From RFPI01 sp964398195 (GTDB taxonomy: Bacteria; Pseudomonadota; Gammaproteobacteria; Burkholderiales; Methylophilaceae): 29,994 nucleotides of DNA. Position 1 is the stretch's first letter, and every line of letters starts with the position of its first letter. Under the pieces are notes generated by a model, which saw only the letters and a list, made by a program, of their open reading frames with translations, had not been told where the DNA came from and did not search any database. Made by a program: the position numbers and the translations under genes. The DNA is taken from assembly GCA_964398195.1 (NCBI GenBank), contig CAYNLW010000014.1, positions 1 to 29,994 on the forward strand. The letters run 5' to 3'. Below are positions 16,221 through 24,990 of the stretch, in pieces.

Positions 16221-17312
16221 ATGTCGGGCAATACTTTCGGAACATTATTTACCCTCACTTCATTTGGCGAATCGCATGGTCCTGCCATAGGCGGTATCGT
16301 TGATGGCTGCCCACCCGGACTGCCTTTGTCGGCTGAGGATTTGCAAGTGGATTTAGACCGCCGCAAACCGGGCACTTCGCGTCATGTGACGCAGCGCAAA
16401 GAAGATGATTTGGTGGAAATTCTGTCTGGTGTATTTGAAGGCGTCACCACTGGCGCACCGATAGGTTTTATTATTCGCAACACCGATCAGCGTAGCCAAG
16501 ACTACAGCAAAATCATGAATACCTTCCGCCCTGGGCATGCCGATTACACCTATACGCAAAAATATGGTGTGCGCGATTACCGCGGTGGTGGCCGTTCTAG
16601 TGCACGCGAAACCGCAGTGCGTGTGGCGGCTGGGGCGATTGCCAAGAAATGGCTAGCACAACGATATGGGGTCACGATACGCGCTTATTTAAGCCAATTA
16701 GGCGAGCTCACAGTACCCTTTGTCAGTTGGCAAGACGTGGCTCACCCAGACAATAAAATCTTCTCCCCGAATATGGCCATGATGCCGCAACTAGAGGCCT
16801 ATTTAGACCAAATTCGCAGTCAGCGCGATTCAGTCGGTGCGCGCATTACCGCTGTAGCACAAGGCGTACCTGTGGGTTGGGGGGAGCCAGTATTCGACAG
16901 GCTAGACGCGGATATCGCCTATGCCATGATGGGCATCAATGCTTCTAAAGGGGTAGAGATAGGCGCTGGCTTTGCCTCGGTAGCGCAATTAGGTAGCCAA
17001 CATGGCGATGAATTGACCCCACAAGGATTCACCACCAACCATGCCGGTGGCACTCTAGGCGGCATCTCTAGCGGGCAAGATATCGTGGTCAATGTAGCGT
17101 TTAAACCGACTTCTAGTATTCCGCAAGAGCGCCGTTCTATCGATCAATCCGGCGATGCGGTGATGATGCAAACCACCGGTCGCCATGACCCGTGCGTGGG
17201 CATACGCGCCACCCCTATCGTAGAAGCGATGCTAGCCTTGGTATTGATAGACCATGCCTTGCGCCATCGTGCGCAGTGCGGCGATGTGCAGTCAGCGACG
17301 CCTGCCATCTAG
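16221..17312 (+). CDS. aroC: Chorismate synthase
   Basis: Converts EPSP to chorismate using reduced FMN, the last common step of aromatic amino acid synthesis. The N-terminal signature GESHGPAIGGIVDGCPPG, the middle signature RGGGRSSARETA and the late GRHDPCVGIRATPIVEAM are all present, and the 363 residues match the usual length. The start is ATG 16221 (MSGNTFGTLF). An upstream in-frame TTG at 16203 would add six unlikely residues. The Shine-Dalgarno is poor. A TAAAAT at 16185-16190 could serve as a -10, but no convincing -35 is visible. The MFS gene follows after 87 bases. Confidence 0.97.
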   Translation: MSGNTFGTLFTLTSFGESHGPAIGGIVDGCPPGLPLSAEDLQVDLDRRKPGTSRHVTQRKEDDLVEILSGVFEGVTTGAPIGFIIRNTDQRSQDYSKIMNTFRPGHADYTYTQKYGVRDYRGGGRSSARETAVRVAAGAIAKKWLAQRYGVTIRAYLSQLGELTVPFVSWQDVAHPDNKIFSPNMAMMPQLEAYLDQIRSQRDSVGARITAVAQGVPVGWGEPVFDRLDADIAYAMMGINASKGVEIGAGFASVAQLGSQHGDELTPQGFTTNHAGGTLGGISSGQDIVVNVAFKPTSSIPQERRSIDQSGDAVMMQTTGRHDPCVGIRATPIVEAMLALVLIDHALRHRAQCGDVQSATPAI

Positions 17313-17399
17313 CTTGGCTATCTATCGCTACCAGCTTGGCCTAGCCACCATGCCTGTGCTCTAACCGGCAATGATGGTCCGCAATTAAAGCCCGCAACC

Positions 17400-18554
17400 A
17401 TGCAAGTTCCTTACTGGCAACTATCCTTTTTTTACTTCGCTTATTTTAATTTTGTCGGCGCTTTTGCCCCATATTGGAGCTTATATTTGCAATCGCTGGC
17501 ATTCAGTGCTTTGCAAATCGCGGTGCTGATGTCTTTGTTTCAAGTGGCGCGTATCTTCTCGCCAGGTTTATGGGGTTGGTTAGCCGACCACTACGACCAG
17601 CGCGTCAAGCTAGTGCAATGGTTGGCTGGGTTAAGTTTAATTTCCTATCTTGGCGTGTTTGTCGGCAGCAGCTATCAATGGTTATTCGCCGTGATGCTAT
17701 TGCTAAGCTTTTTTTGGAGCGCCTCGCTACCGCTGATCGAAACCATCACGCTAGGACATTTACGCGATCGCCTAGATCGCTACGGCCATATCCGTTTATG
17801 GGGCTCGATAGGCTTTATTGTGGCGGTGATAGGCTTAGGTTATCTGCTCGATTGGTTTGCTATACGCATATTGTTATGGCTGATTTTGGCCTTTTTATGT
17901 GCGGTGTTCGTGCTGTCATTTCGCGTTCCAGACGCCGTTATCCAACATATCCAAAGCCCGCATGAGTCGCTTTGGCATATTCTGCGCCGGCCACACGTCG
18001 TCGCCCTAATGGTGGCTTGTCTAGCCATGTCAGCCGCGCATGGTGTGTATTACACCTTCTATTCAATCTACTTGGTGCAACATGGCTATAGCAAATCACA
18101 AGTGGGCTGGTTGTGGGCTTTGGGGGTGGTATGCGAGATTTTAATTTTTCTGTGGATGCCCAAGCTAAGCAAGCGATTTAGCCTAAAACGCATCTTAATG
18201 GTGACCCTGCTAATCGCTTTTATTCGCTTTAATTTAATCGGCTGGGCAGTGTCGTATTGGCTATTAGTCTTATTAGCGCAAACCCTACACGCCGCCACCT
18301 TCGGCGCCTACCACGCCTCCGCAGTCGCGCTTACCCACCAATATTTCAAAGGCAAACACCAATCCAAAGGCCAAGGCCTATACACCAGCATCTCCTACGG
18401 CGTAGGCGGCACCATAGGCGGCCTAATCTCCGGCTACGCATGGGAAGCAGTAGGCCCGCAATGGACTTTTAGCATCAGCGGGGGAATTGCATTAGTGGGA
18501 TGTTTATTATTTGTTTGGCTAGAACGCAATCAAGCCAAAGCTAAAATAGTTTAG
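17400..18554 (+). CDS. MFS transporter, phenylpropionate-permease-like
   Basis: A 384-residue integral membrane protein with about twelve hydrophobic segments and the MFS loop GLWGWLADHYDQRVKLVQW between helices 2 and 3. The N-terminus YWQLSFFYFAYFNFVGAFAPYWSLYL, which opens without a cytoplasmic extension, resembles the HcaT/phenylpropionate permease-like MFS group often annotated in proteobacteria. The substrate is unknown. The neighbour aroC hints at aromatic metabolism, but the link is only positional. Codons from about 18283 to 18440 switch to strongly C-ending forms, unlike the rest of the gene. Confidence 0.85.
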   Translation: MQVPYWQLSFFYFAYFNFVGAFAPYWSLYLQSLAFSALQIAVLMSLFQVARIFSPGLWGWLADHYDQRVKLVQWLAGLSLISYLGVFVGSSYQWLFAVMLLLSFFWSASLPLIETITLGHLRDRLDRYGHIRLWGSIGFIVAVIGLGYLLDWFAIRILLWLILAFLCAVFVLSFRVPDAVIQHIQSPHESLWHILRRPHVVALMVACLAMSAAHGVYYTFYSIYLVQHGYSKSQVGWLWALGVVCEILIFLWMPKLSKRFSLKRILMVTLLIAFIRFNLIGWAVSYWLLVLLAQTLHAATFGAYHASAVALTHQYFKGKHQSKGQGLYTSISYGVGGTIGGLISGYAWEAVGPQWTFSISGGIALVGCLLFVWLERNQAKAKIV

Positions 18555-18556
18555 TA

Positions 18557-18586
18557 GCAAAAACAAACCCCCAGAAAAGGGGGTTT
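18557..18586 (-). terminator. Convergent terminator between MFS gene and folE2
   Basis: Perfect eight-base-pair stem AAACCCCC / GGGGGTTT (18565-18572 and 18579-18586) with loop AGAAAA. On the minus strand it is followed by TGTTTTTG, a fair U-tract, so it best fits the end of the folE2 transcript. On the plus strand only TTTCAATCT follows, making it a weaker stop for the transporter gene. Confidence 0.75.
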
Positions 18587-18618
18587 CAATCTAGCAGGGG
18601 AAATACTTAGTGGGTGAC

Positions 18619-19422
18619 TTAGCTTAAGCGTTTATCTTTCTCGATGAGCGCGTAGGCGGAGTGGTTGTGGATGGATTCGAAGTTTTCTGATTCCACCACA
18701 AACTTGTCTATGCGGCTTTCGTTATTCAGCGCGGTGGCGACGTCGCGCACCATGTCTTCAACGAATTTGGGATTGTCATAAGCGCGTTCAGTGACAAACT
18801 TTTCGTCTGGACGTTTTAGCAGACCATACAGCTCGCAAGAAGCTTGTGATTCCACCATGCTGATTAAATCTTCTACCCAGATAAAGTCATTGATTAAGGC
18901 GGTTACTGTGACATGCGAACGTTGGTTGTGCGCGCCGTAATCAGAAATCTTTTTCGAGCAAGGGCATAAGCTGGTCACTGGGACCAATACTTTGACCGTG
19001 ATATCGAATTTGCCTTGTTTGATTTCGCCGATAAACGTGACTTCATAATCCAACAAGCTTTGCACGCCAGACACTGGGGCAGCTTTGTTGATAAAGTAAG
19101 GGAAGGTCATTTCTACATAACCAGACTCGGCTTCTAAGCGTTTCACCATTTCACCTACGATGGTCTCGAAAGACTCAATCGAGATTTCACGCTTGTTCAT
19201 ATTCAGGATTTCAACAAAGCGCGACATATGCGTGCCTTTGAAGTTATGTGGCAAATGCACATACATATCAAACATGGCCACGGTATGCTGCACACCACCG
19301 CTTTTGTCTTTCACTTTGACAGGGTGACGTATAGATTTGATACCGACTTTATCAATCGCTAAATGACGCACATCAGGGGTGTTTTGTACGTCCTCAATGG
19401 GGAGTTGTGCAATGGTATTCAT
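18619..19422 (-). CDS. folE2: GTP cyclohydrolase IB (FolE2)
   Basis: Converts GTP to 7,8-dihydroneopterin triphosphate, the first step of folate synthesis, as a non-homologous-looking alternative to FolE that can use metals other than zinc. The 267 residues carry the family motifs SLCPCSKKIS (Cys153, Cys155), GAHNQRSHV with the metal-region His, and ESFESIHNHSAYA. AGGA precedes the ATG at suitable spacing. It lies 69 bases after dxs on the same strand, with a possible promoter in between. No FolE is in this window, so whether FolE2 is the only form cannot be judged. Confidence 0.95.
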   Translation of the reverse strand: MNTIAQLPIEDVQNTPDVRHLAIDKVGIKSIRHPVKVKDKSGGVQHTVAMFDMYVHLPHNFKGTHMSRFVEILNMNKREISIESFETIVGEMVKRLEAESGYVEMTFPYFINKAAPVSGVQSLLDYEVTFIGEIKQGKFDITVKVLVPVTSLCPCSKKISDYGAHNQRSHVTVTALINDFIWVEDLISMVESQASCELYGLLKRPDEKFVTERAYDNPKFVEDMVRDVATALNNESRIDKFVVESENFESIHNHSAYALIEKDKRLS

Positions 19423-19465
19423 GGGATTCCTAACTTATTTCGTTTCAGCTTAAATCGTTTGAGAG

Positions 19466-19494
19466 ATTATAACGAATACTTGAGTAATTTGCTA
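19466..19494 (-). promoter_or_regulatory. Possible promoter of folE2
   Basis: A perfect TATAAT on the minus strand (19466-19471) lies in the dxs-folE2 gap. The -35 at 17 bases spacing is TAGCAA (19489-19494), only three of six matches and reaching into the dxs stop region. Transcription would begin about 36 bases before the folE2 ATG. Plausible but weak. Confidence 0.4.
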
Positions 19495-21351
19495 GGTTAA
19501 TTGTTGGATGATGGCGACAAGACCATCTGCACTTAACCCACAATCGGACAACATTTGTTCGTGGTTGCCATGTTCGATAAATGTATCCGGTAAACCAACA
19601 GAGTGAGTTTTGCCGGCAAAGTTCAATGCCTGTAGCGTCTCTAATACCGCCGAACCGGCGCCACCCTGCACAGTATTTTCTTCTACTGTGATAATCAAGC
19701 GGTGGCTGGCGGCAATCTGCGCAATCATGGCCTGATCTAGTGGCTTAATAAAACGCATATTGACCACGCTAGCGTTACATTTTTCCGCGGCTTGTAAGGC
19801 GGGTGCCAACATACTACCAAAGGCCAAAATGGCGATATCTTTACCTGAACGCAGCAGTTCCGCTTTGCCTACAGGGATAGGCTCAAGCCCCGCTTGTATG
19901 GCGGCTCCTGGGCCTGTGCCACGTGGATAGCGCACCGCGCTTGGACCATTATGTTGGAAGGCGGTCGTCAGCATACGGCGACACTCGTTTTCATCTGCCG
20001 GCGCCATCAGCAATATATTGGGAATACAGCGCAGATAACTTAGATCAAAGCTCCCAGCGTGGGTAGGGCCATCGGCGCCGACCAAGCCAGCACGGTCTAT
20101 GGCAAACATGACAGGCAGATTTTGTAGGGCAATATCATGAATCAGTTGATCATAAGCGCGTTGTAAAAAAGTCGAATAAATCGCCACCACCGGCTTTAAG
20201 CCCTCGCAGGCTAATCCAGCGGCAAAAGTCAGCGCGTGCTGTTCAGCGATGCCGACATCAAAATAGCGCTGCGGAAATTGTTCAGCAAAGGCATTTAAAC
20301 CAGAACCATCGCACATGGCTGGCGTAATGGCGATTAAGCGCTGGTCTTGTTGCGCCATATCGACCAACCATTCGCCAAACACTTCGGTATAAGTTTTGCC
20401 TTTCTTGCTGCTTAGTGCGGCGCCATCTTGTGGGTTAAATTGCCCCACGCCATGATATTTGCCTGGGCTTTCTTCTGCAGGGGCAAAGCCATGGCCTTTT
20501 TGCGTCACCACATGCAGAAACTGCGGGCCATTTAACTTACGAATATTGCTTAAAGTGGTCACCAATGTATCTAAGTCATGGCCATCTATTGGGCCGATAT
20601 AATTAAAACCAAACTCCTCAAACAAGGTGCCCGGTGTCATCATGCCTTTGACGTGTTCCTCGGCGCGTTTGGCAAATTCCAATACCGGCGGCATCACGCC
20701 TAGCACTTTTTCACTAGATCGGCGCATGCTGGTGTAGAGCCGTCCGGAAAGCAATTTGGCTAGATAGTTTTGCAAGGCGCCGACATTTTCCGAAATGGAC
20801 ATATCGTTGTCATTCAGGATTACCAATACATTGGCATCCATAGCGCCAGCATTATTCAGCGCCTCAAACGCCATTCCGGCGGTCATTGCACCATCGCCTA
20901 TAATCGCTACAGCGCGTCTATCTAATCCCAGTTTCTGTGCGGAAACGGCCATGCCTAGGGCGGCTGAAATGGAGGTGCTGGAATGGCCAACACCAAAGCA
21001 GTCATATTCACTTTCTTGCCGGCGCGGAAAGCCAGCGATGCCACACGCTTGCCTTAAGCTATGCATTTGCTGACGGCGGCCAGTCAAAATTTTATGCGGA
21101 TAAGTCTGATGGCCAACATCCCAAACCAATCTATCCTCGGGGGTGTTAAACACGTAATGCAGTGCGATAGTCAGCTCTACTACCCCTAGATTTGAGGATA
21201 AATGGCCGCCCGTTTGCGCCACGCTTTGAATCAAGAATTGGCGCAACTGTTGCGCCAATTCAGGCAATTGCTTGCGGTTGAGTTCCCGCAACTGATGCGG
21301 AAAATCAATCGTCTCTAGAAGGTCATAAGGGTGCTCAGAGTGGGTTGACAT
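19492..21351 (-). CDS. dxs: 1-deoxy-D-xylulose-5-phosphate synthase
   Basis: Thiamine-diphosphate enzyme condensing pyruvate with glyceraldehyde 3-phosphate to DXP, the entry to the MEP isoprenoid pathway and also a precursor of thiamine and pyridoxal. The 619 residues show the TPP motif GDGAMTAGMAFEALNNAG with NDNDMSIS, the catalytic Glu in IAEQHALTFAAGLA and the transketolase motif DRAGLVGADGPTHAG. The ATG at 21351 (MSTHSEHPYD) shares one base with the ispA stop (TGATG), so I prefer it to the TTG one codon earlier. It sits between ispA and folE2, a grouping typical of betaproteobacteria. Confidence 0.97.
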   Translation of the reverse strand: MSTHSEHPYDLLETIDFPHQLRELNRKQLPELAQQLRQFLIQSVAQTGGHLSSNLGVVELTIALHYVFNTPEDRLVWDVGHQTYPHKILTGRRQQMHSLRQACGIAGFPRRQESEYDCFGVGHSSTSISAALGMAVSAQKLGLDRRAVAIIGDGAMTAGMAFEALNNAGAMDANVLVILNDNDMSISENVGALQNYLAKLLSGRLYTSMRRSSEKVLGVMPPVLEFAKRAEEHVKGMMTPGTLFEEFGFNYIGPIDGHDLDTLVTTLSNIRKLNGPQFLHVVTQKGHGFAPAEESPGKYHGVGQFNPQDGAALSSKKGKTYTEVFGEWLVDMAQQDQRLIAITPAMCDGSGLNAFAEQFPQRYFDVGIAEQHALTFAAGLACEGLKPVVAIYSTFLQRAYDQLIHDIALQNLPVMFAIDRAGLVGADGPTHAGSFDLSYLRCIPNILLMAPADENECRRMLTTAFQHNGPSAVRYPRGTGPGAAIQAGLEPIPVGKAELLRSGKDIAILAFGSMLAPALQAAEKCNASVVNMRFIKPLDQAMIAQIAASHRLIITVEENTVQGGAGSAVLETLQALNFAGKTHSVGLPDTFIEHGNHEQMLSDCGLSADGLVAIIQQLT

Positions 21352-22259
21352 CAATAGGCTCGCTGGGCAATAAATTGGGCAATTTGTATCAATCGAGTAG
21401 CAGCTACATCTACTTGCTTTGCATCAGATAAGGCTTGGACGGCTTGTTGCACCAATTGTTCAGCCAATTCTTGCGCTTTAGCTAGGCCTAGCAACGCAAC
21501 ATAAGTGGGCTTGTTGTGCAAAGCGTCTTTGCCCGCAGTTTTGCCCAAGGTCTGGGTATCCGCCTGCGCGTCCAACACATCGTCCATCACCTGAAAAGCC
21601 AAGCCTATGGCTTGCGCATATTGCTGCAAGGAGCTTAGCTTATGCGCTGCAGCTTGGTCAGCGGCATACGCGCCAAGTAGTGTAGCGGCTTGGATTAACG
21701 CGCCAGTTTTTAATTGATGCATTTGTTCCAGTTGCGCTAAATCCATGGCTTTGCCGACATGGGCTAAATCAATTGCTTGCCCACCGGCCATGCCCAAGGA
21801 GCCTGAGGCTTGTGCCAGCAAGGCCAGCATCTTGAGTTGTTGCTGTGCATCGCTATGCAGATCAGCGCGACTTAATACGCTAAATGCCAGCGTTTGTAAG
21901 GCATCGCCCGCTAGTAAAGCGGTCGCCTCATCAAACTGACGATGACAAGATGGCTTGCCACGGCGCAAGTCATCATCGTCCATACAAGGCAAATCATCAT
22001 GAATCAGCGAATAAGCGTGCATACATTCCAGCGCCACTGCCACCACATCAATACGTTGCACAGGACTGCCACAATATTCGCCAGCGGCATACGCTAGCAT
22101 GGCACGCAAGCGTTTACCGCCACCTAAGCAGGCATAGCGCATGGCTTGATGCAAGCGCGTGGGATTCAGATGTTCAGCCGGCAAGTGTTGCTGCAAAGCT
22201 TGCTCGGTGCGCTGTTGCACCATTTGGCTCCATTGCGAAAATTGTAGCTCAGCAGACAT
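21351..22259 (-). CDS. ispA: Farnesyl diphosphate synthase / short-chain polyprenyl synthase
   Basis: Trans-prenyltransferase that builds geranyl and farnesyl diphosphate from IPP and DMAPP, feeding quinone and undecaprenyl synthesis. The first Asp-rich motif is DDLPCMDDDD (residues 88-97), with the two-residue expansion of bacterial FPP synthases. GKR near 48-50 binds IPP, and the second motif DDVLD lies in FQVMDDVLDAQAD. The length of 302 is normal. Product length (C15 versus C20) cannot be proved from sequence. It lies 21 bases after xseB and overlaps dxs by one base. Confidence 0.94.
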   Translation of the reverse strand: MSAELQFSQWSQMVQQRTEQALQQHLPAEHLNPTRLHQAMRYACLGGGKRLRAMLAYAAGEYCGSPVQRIDVVAVALECMHAYSLIHDDLPCMDDDDLRRGKPSCHRQFDEATALLAGDALQTLAFSVLSRADLHSDAQQQLKMLALLAQASGSLGMAGGQAIDLAHVGKAMDLAQLEQMHQLKTGALIQAATLLGAYAADQAAAHKLSSLQQYAQAIGLAFQVMDDVLDAQADTQTLGKTAGKDALHNKPTYVALLGLAKAQELAEQLVQQAVQALSDAKQVDVAATRLIQIAQFIAQRAY

Positions 22260-22280
22260 GAAGGCAGCCTTATGCGCTTG

Positions 22281-22505
22281 TTAGTTGTCTTGTAAAGGCT
22301 TGAGCGTTTGTTGCTCAGTCAATATACGCACTTGTTGTTCGGCTTCCGCCAGCGTTTGTTGGCATTGTTGTAACAAGGCAGTGCCGCGTTTAAACGCAGC
22401 CAGAGAATCTTGCAAAGGCAGTTGCTGGCTTTCCATCTGGCGAATAATCGCCTCCAGTTCAGCCATCGCCGTCTCAAAATTGGGTGGGGAGGAGTTTTCA
22501 GTCAT
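22281..22505 (-). CDS. xseB: Exodeoxyribonuclease VII small subunit
   Basis: The 74-residue helical subunit that binds XseA to form exonuclease VII, which degrades single-stranded DNA from both ends. FETAMAELEAIIRQMESQQLPL is the conserved first helix and turn, and ALLQQCQQTLAEAEQQV the second helix. First clearly intact gene of the xseB-ispA-dxs-folE2 series. A hydrolase pseudogene lies immediately upstream on the same strand, 32 bases away. xseA is not in the window. Confidence 0.94.
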   Translation of the reverse strand: MTENSSPPNFETAMAELEAIIRQMESQQLPLQDSLAAFKRGTALLQQCQQTLAEAEQQVRILTEQQTLKPLQDN

Positions 22506-22537
22506 ACGCTATTTTACCTTATTCAGTCCTAGCCTAT

Positions 22538-23108
22538 TTAAATTGGCGAATCTTCAGCTTGAAAGATGGCTTGCAAAAATTGTGCGATATCGCTGATTTC
22601 CTGCTCGCAAACACTGTGCCCCATGGCATAGCATGATTGGGCAGGTTGAGTTTTGTGCATGGGCATAACTGGCTAAAGCGTGCTTTTGCGGCAGATAGCT
22701 AGATAACATAATCAAGCCCGCTAATGGCAGAGGATAGGCTAAGCCACAATAGGCCGCCATGGCGCCACCCTGCGAGAAGCCTACTAAGGCAATGCGTTGA
22801 CTGCTCAGGCCAGCATCTAATTGTGTTTGTATTAAAGCCTGAATCTCCAGCGACGTCGCCTGCATACCGACCACATCTTGCGGGTCATTGCCGCCTAGGC
22901 CAACAATATCAAACCAAGCGCGCATTTCAACACCATGATTCAAGGTCACCGGCCGATATGGCGCATGCGGGAAAATAAAGCGCGTATTAGCTAGTTCAAG
23001 TTGCGACACGATGGGCGCGAAATCATGTCCATCTGCGCCCAATCCATGAAGCCAAATCACACACTGTCGAATATCTGGCGAGCTGTCTATCTGTATGGTT
23101 TCAAGCAT
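22538..23108 (-). pseudogene. Broken alpha/beta-hydrolase (carboxylesterase/phospholipase family)
   Basis: The N-terminal two-thirds is a good carboxylesterase of the Abhydrolase_2 type: VIWLHGLGADGHDF, FPHAPYRPVTLN, MRAWFDI and the nucleophile elbow GFSQGGAMA (Ser112). After CPIMLCHG (to residue 163, near 22620) the frame should continue through a catalytic Asp region. Instead it runs into 21 unrelated residues and stops at 184. The proper C-terminal end, MGHSVCEQEISDIAQFLQ with the catalytic His, follows directly in another frame and ends at TAA 22538-22540. About 35-40 residues, including the Asp, appear deleted with a frameshift between two similar CCATGGGG-like stretches. The annotated ORF alone would be 22554-23108. 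Confidence 0.8.
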
Positions 23109-23130
23109 GGTTGTGCAACCCGTTCACAAT

Positions 23131-23156
23131 AAAAAAGCCCAGTGCAGGCACTGGGC
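23131..23156 (-). terminator. Rho-independent terminator after the MxaD-like gene
   Basis: A perfect eight-base-pair stem GCCCAGTG / CACTGGGC (23137-23144 and 23149-23156) with loop CAGG on the plus strand. On the minus strand it is followed by six T (23136-23131). It lies about 19 bases past the stop of the upstream SRPBCC gene, so the hydrolase remnant and xseB need separate transcription. Confidence 0.92.
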
Positions 23157-23174
23157 TGAGAGGCTTGAGCCAAA

Positions 23175-23711
23175 TTACTTGCCTTCGGCTTTGGCTTTTA
23201 GGCCATTTAAACCAGCATCAAAAATGCTATTCACTGCTTTAAGCGCAGATTCATCGTCCTGTCCGGCAGGGATAGGAGGGTTAAGTTTATACACGCGGTA
23301 AAAGCGACCCAACCAAGTGACTGTGCTTTCGCCAGCGCCTGGACCAGCTTTTACGCTAATCTTGCCGTTAAAGTCAGCGACTGGCACGGCGCCTTCTAAA
23401 ATCTCATACTTCAACACCATGTCTTTATCGTCTGTGCTGCGGATTTTTTCTAATACCGTACCGCCTGCTTTCAGCGTTAATAGACGCACATTGATATCAT
23501 TGCCAGCGTCGTCTTTTTTGCTTTCTAGTTTGGTATTGCTAACCAAAGGCAACCAGCTTTGCACCTGACCGACGTCTTTGACTATGCCCCATACCTTGGC
23601 GGCATCGGCCTTTATCACCATCTCTTTTTCAACTTTTTGCGGGCTAGGGCCGTGCGCATAAGCATTCATCACAAAAGCGCTCATGGCGATAAAAGCTAAC
23701 AATCTGTTCAT
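23175..23711 (-). CDS. Periplasmic SRPBCC (START-like) protein, MxaD-like
   Basis: A 178-residue secreted protein. The signal peptide runs to about residue 19 (cleavage after AYA). The mature protein begins HGPSPQKVEKEMVIKADAAK and has the SRPBCC hydrophobic-pocket layout: KVWGIVKDVGQVQSWLP, a central sheet, WLGRFYRV, and a long C-terminal helix (AVNSIFDAGLNGLKAKAE). This resembles MxaD, a periplasmic helper protein of methanol dehydrogenase clusters, but no dehydrogenase gene is in the window, so function stays open. GGAG precedes the ATG. It is followed by its own terminator and preceded by the beta-propeller gene. GTCAA-TT-TTGAC (23811-23822) lies in the upstream gap. Confidence 0.75.
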   Translation of the reverse strand: MNRLLAFIAMSAFVMNAYAHGPSPQKVEKEMVIKADAAKVWGIVKDVGQVQSWLPLVSNTKLESKKDDAGNDINVRLLTLKAGGTVLEKIRSTDDKDMVLKYEILEGAVPVADFNGKISVKAGPGAGESTVTWLGRFYRVYKLNPPIPAGQDDESALKAVNSIFDAGLNGLKAKAEGK

Positions 23712-23853
23712 TTATTTTCTCCACTGAATATCTAAAAAAAAGCCTTAACACATGCAAAATCTGTAGCGACTTGCTAGGCCAAAAACCAAGCCAGTACTTT
23801 ACCTAAGTTTGTCAATTTTGACGAGATACACAAGCCATCAAAAACGAAATAAA

Positions 23854-24867
23854 TTACTGCAAAATAAATTGCCCAAAAGCGCGGCTTTTAGCGCCACTTT
23901 TAACGCTGCTTATCGCCTTGCTTGCGGCGGTATTAGCGCCATCAGTGGCGCTTGCGTCTAAGCTTGGAATCACGCTGATATCGCCGCTAGACCAGTTGGT
24001 CACCACGATTTCTGCGCTGCTGTGCACCACGCTAATGCCTTCCGGCACTTCACCCACCGCAATAAGTTGTAATGTGAGTCCGCTGCGAGCATCTAATACG
24101 CTGATATCGTCATCTTGCGTATTGCTGACATAAATCTGTCGCCCGTCAGCGCTTTCTGCCACGCAATAGGGATGCTCGCCCACCCGCCAATGTTGCACTT
24201 GAAGTGGCTGGGGCGGGCTGCTAGCGATATGGCTAAGATCGATTTGCGACACGCTATTGCTCAACACATTCACCACATATAAAAAACGCCCATCACGGCT
24301 TAAGGTCAGGCCAAAAGGATGTTTTTGTACTGCCACGCGATGCATGGTTAAGCCGCTGGCAATATCAATAATGGAAACTTGGTCTTGGTCGCGATTGGCC
24401 ACCAGCAAATATTGTCCGTCCAAGCTCACGGCTAAGCCTGCAGGCGCTTGGCCGGTGATAATTGTTTTATGCAGTTGCAAGCTGTGCGCCGCCAGCATTT
24501 GCACTTGATTGCCTGTCCAGTCGGCCACAAACAGCCATTGCTGGTCAGGCGACAAGGCTAGCCCGACCGGTGAACCGGTCACTTGAATCTGTTGCAGCAG
24601 CTGCAAGCTGTTGCCATCGATTACGCTAATCTGCTGACTATCCACATTGCTGATATACACGCGTTTGCTTTGTTGTGCGATGGCGATGCCTACCGGCGCC
24701 TTGCCCACGGCAATTTTTTTCAGCAGTTGGCGCGCTGCGATATCGATCACCGATACCGTATCCTCGCCTTGGTTGGTGATAAAAGCCAAGGCTTGTGCAT
24801 TAGCCGATGGCGCTAAAAAAATGCCCATTAAGCAAAGCCAGCAGCCCCATTTAACTATCATGCGCAT
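23854..24867 (-). CDS. Secreted YVTN/YncE-type beta-propeller protein
   Basis: A 337-residue periplasmic protein with signal peptide (VKWGCWLCLMGIFLAPSANA) and about seven repeats of the YVTN pattern, for example YISNVDSQQISVIDG, LLVANRDQDQVSIID, YVVNVLSNSVSQID and YVSNTQDDDISVLD. Each is separated by a VG.AP.G.A.S.D turn. A Ser/Ala/Lys-rich tail of about 30 residues follows the last blade. The start is ATG 24867, because AAGGA lies eight bases upstream. A TTG at 24903 gives a longer but poorer model. Such propellers occur next to PQQ-dependent alcohol oxidation genes. Here the only hint is the MxaD-like neighbour. Ligand and partner are unknown. Confidence 0.8.
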   Translation of the reverse strand: MRMIVKWGCWLCLMGIFLAPSANAQALAFITNQGEDTVSVIDIAARQLLKKIAVGKAPVGIAIAQQSKRVYISNVDSQQISVIDGNSLQLLQQIQVTGSPVGLALSPDQQWLFVADWTGNQVQMLAAHSLQLHKTIITGQAPAGLAVSLDGQYLLVANRDQDQVSIIDIASGLTMHRVAVQKHPFGLTLSRDGRFLYVVNVLSNSVSQIDLSHIASSPPQPLQVQHWRVGEHPYCVAESADGRQIYVSNTQDDDISVLDARSGLTLQLIAVGEVPEGISVVHSSAEIVVTNWSSGDISVIPSLDASATDGANTAASKAISSVKSGAKSRAFGQFILQ

Positions 24868-24990
24868 CAGCGATTTCCTTGATTCACTTAAACAAGCTAG
24901 CAATTTTAGCCCGACTGGTGCGCTTTAGCTTTGCAATCCGCTGGAAATATGAAAAAATTGCCATGAACATAAAATTTAAGGTATTTGGAT

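Noticed and set aside
23810..23815. TTGACA on the minus strand before the MxaD-like gene as a promoter
   Set aside because: No acceptable -10 occurs at 16-18 bases. The match is largely explained by the small inverted repeat GTCAA-TT-TTGAC.
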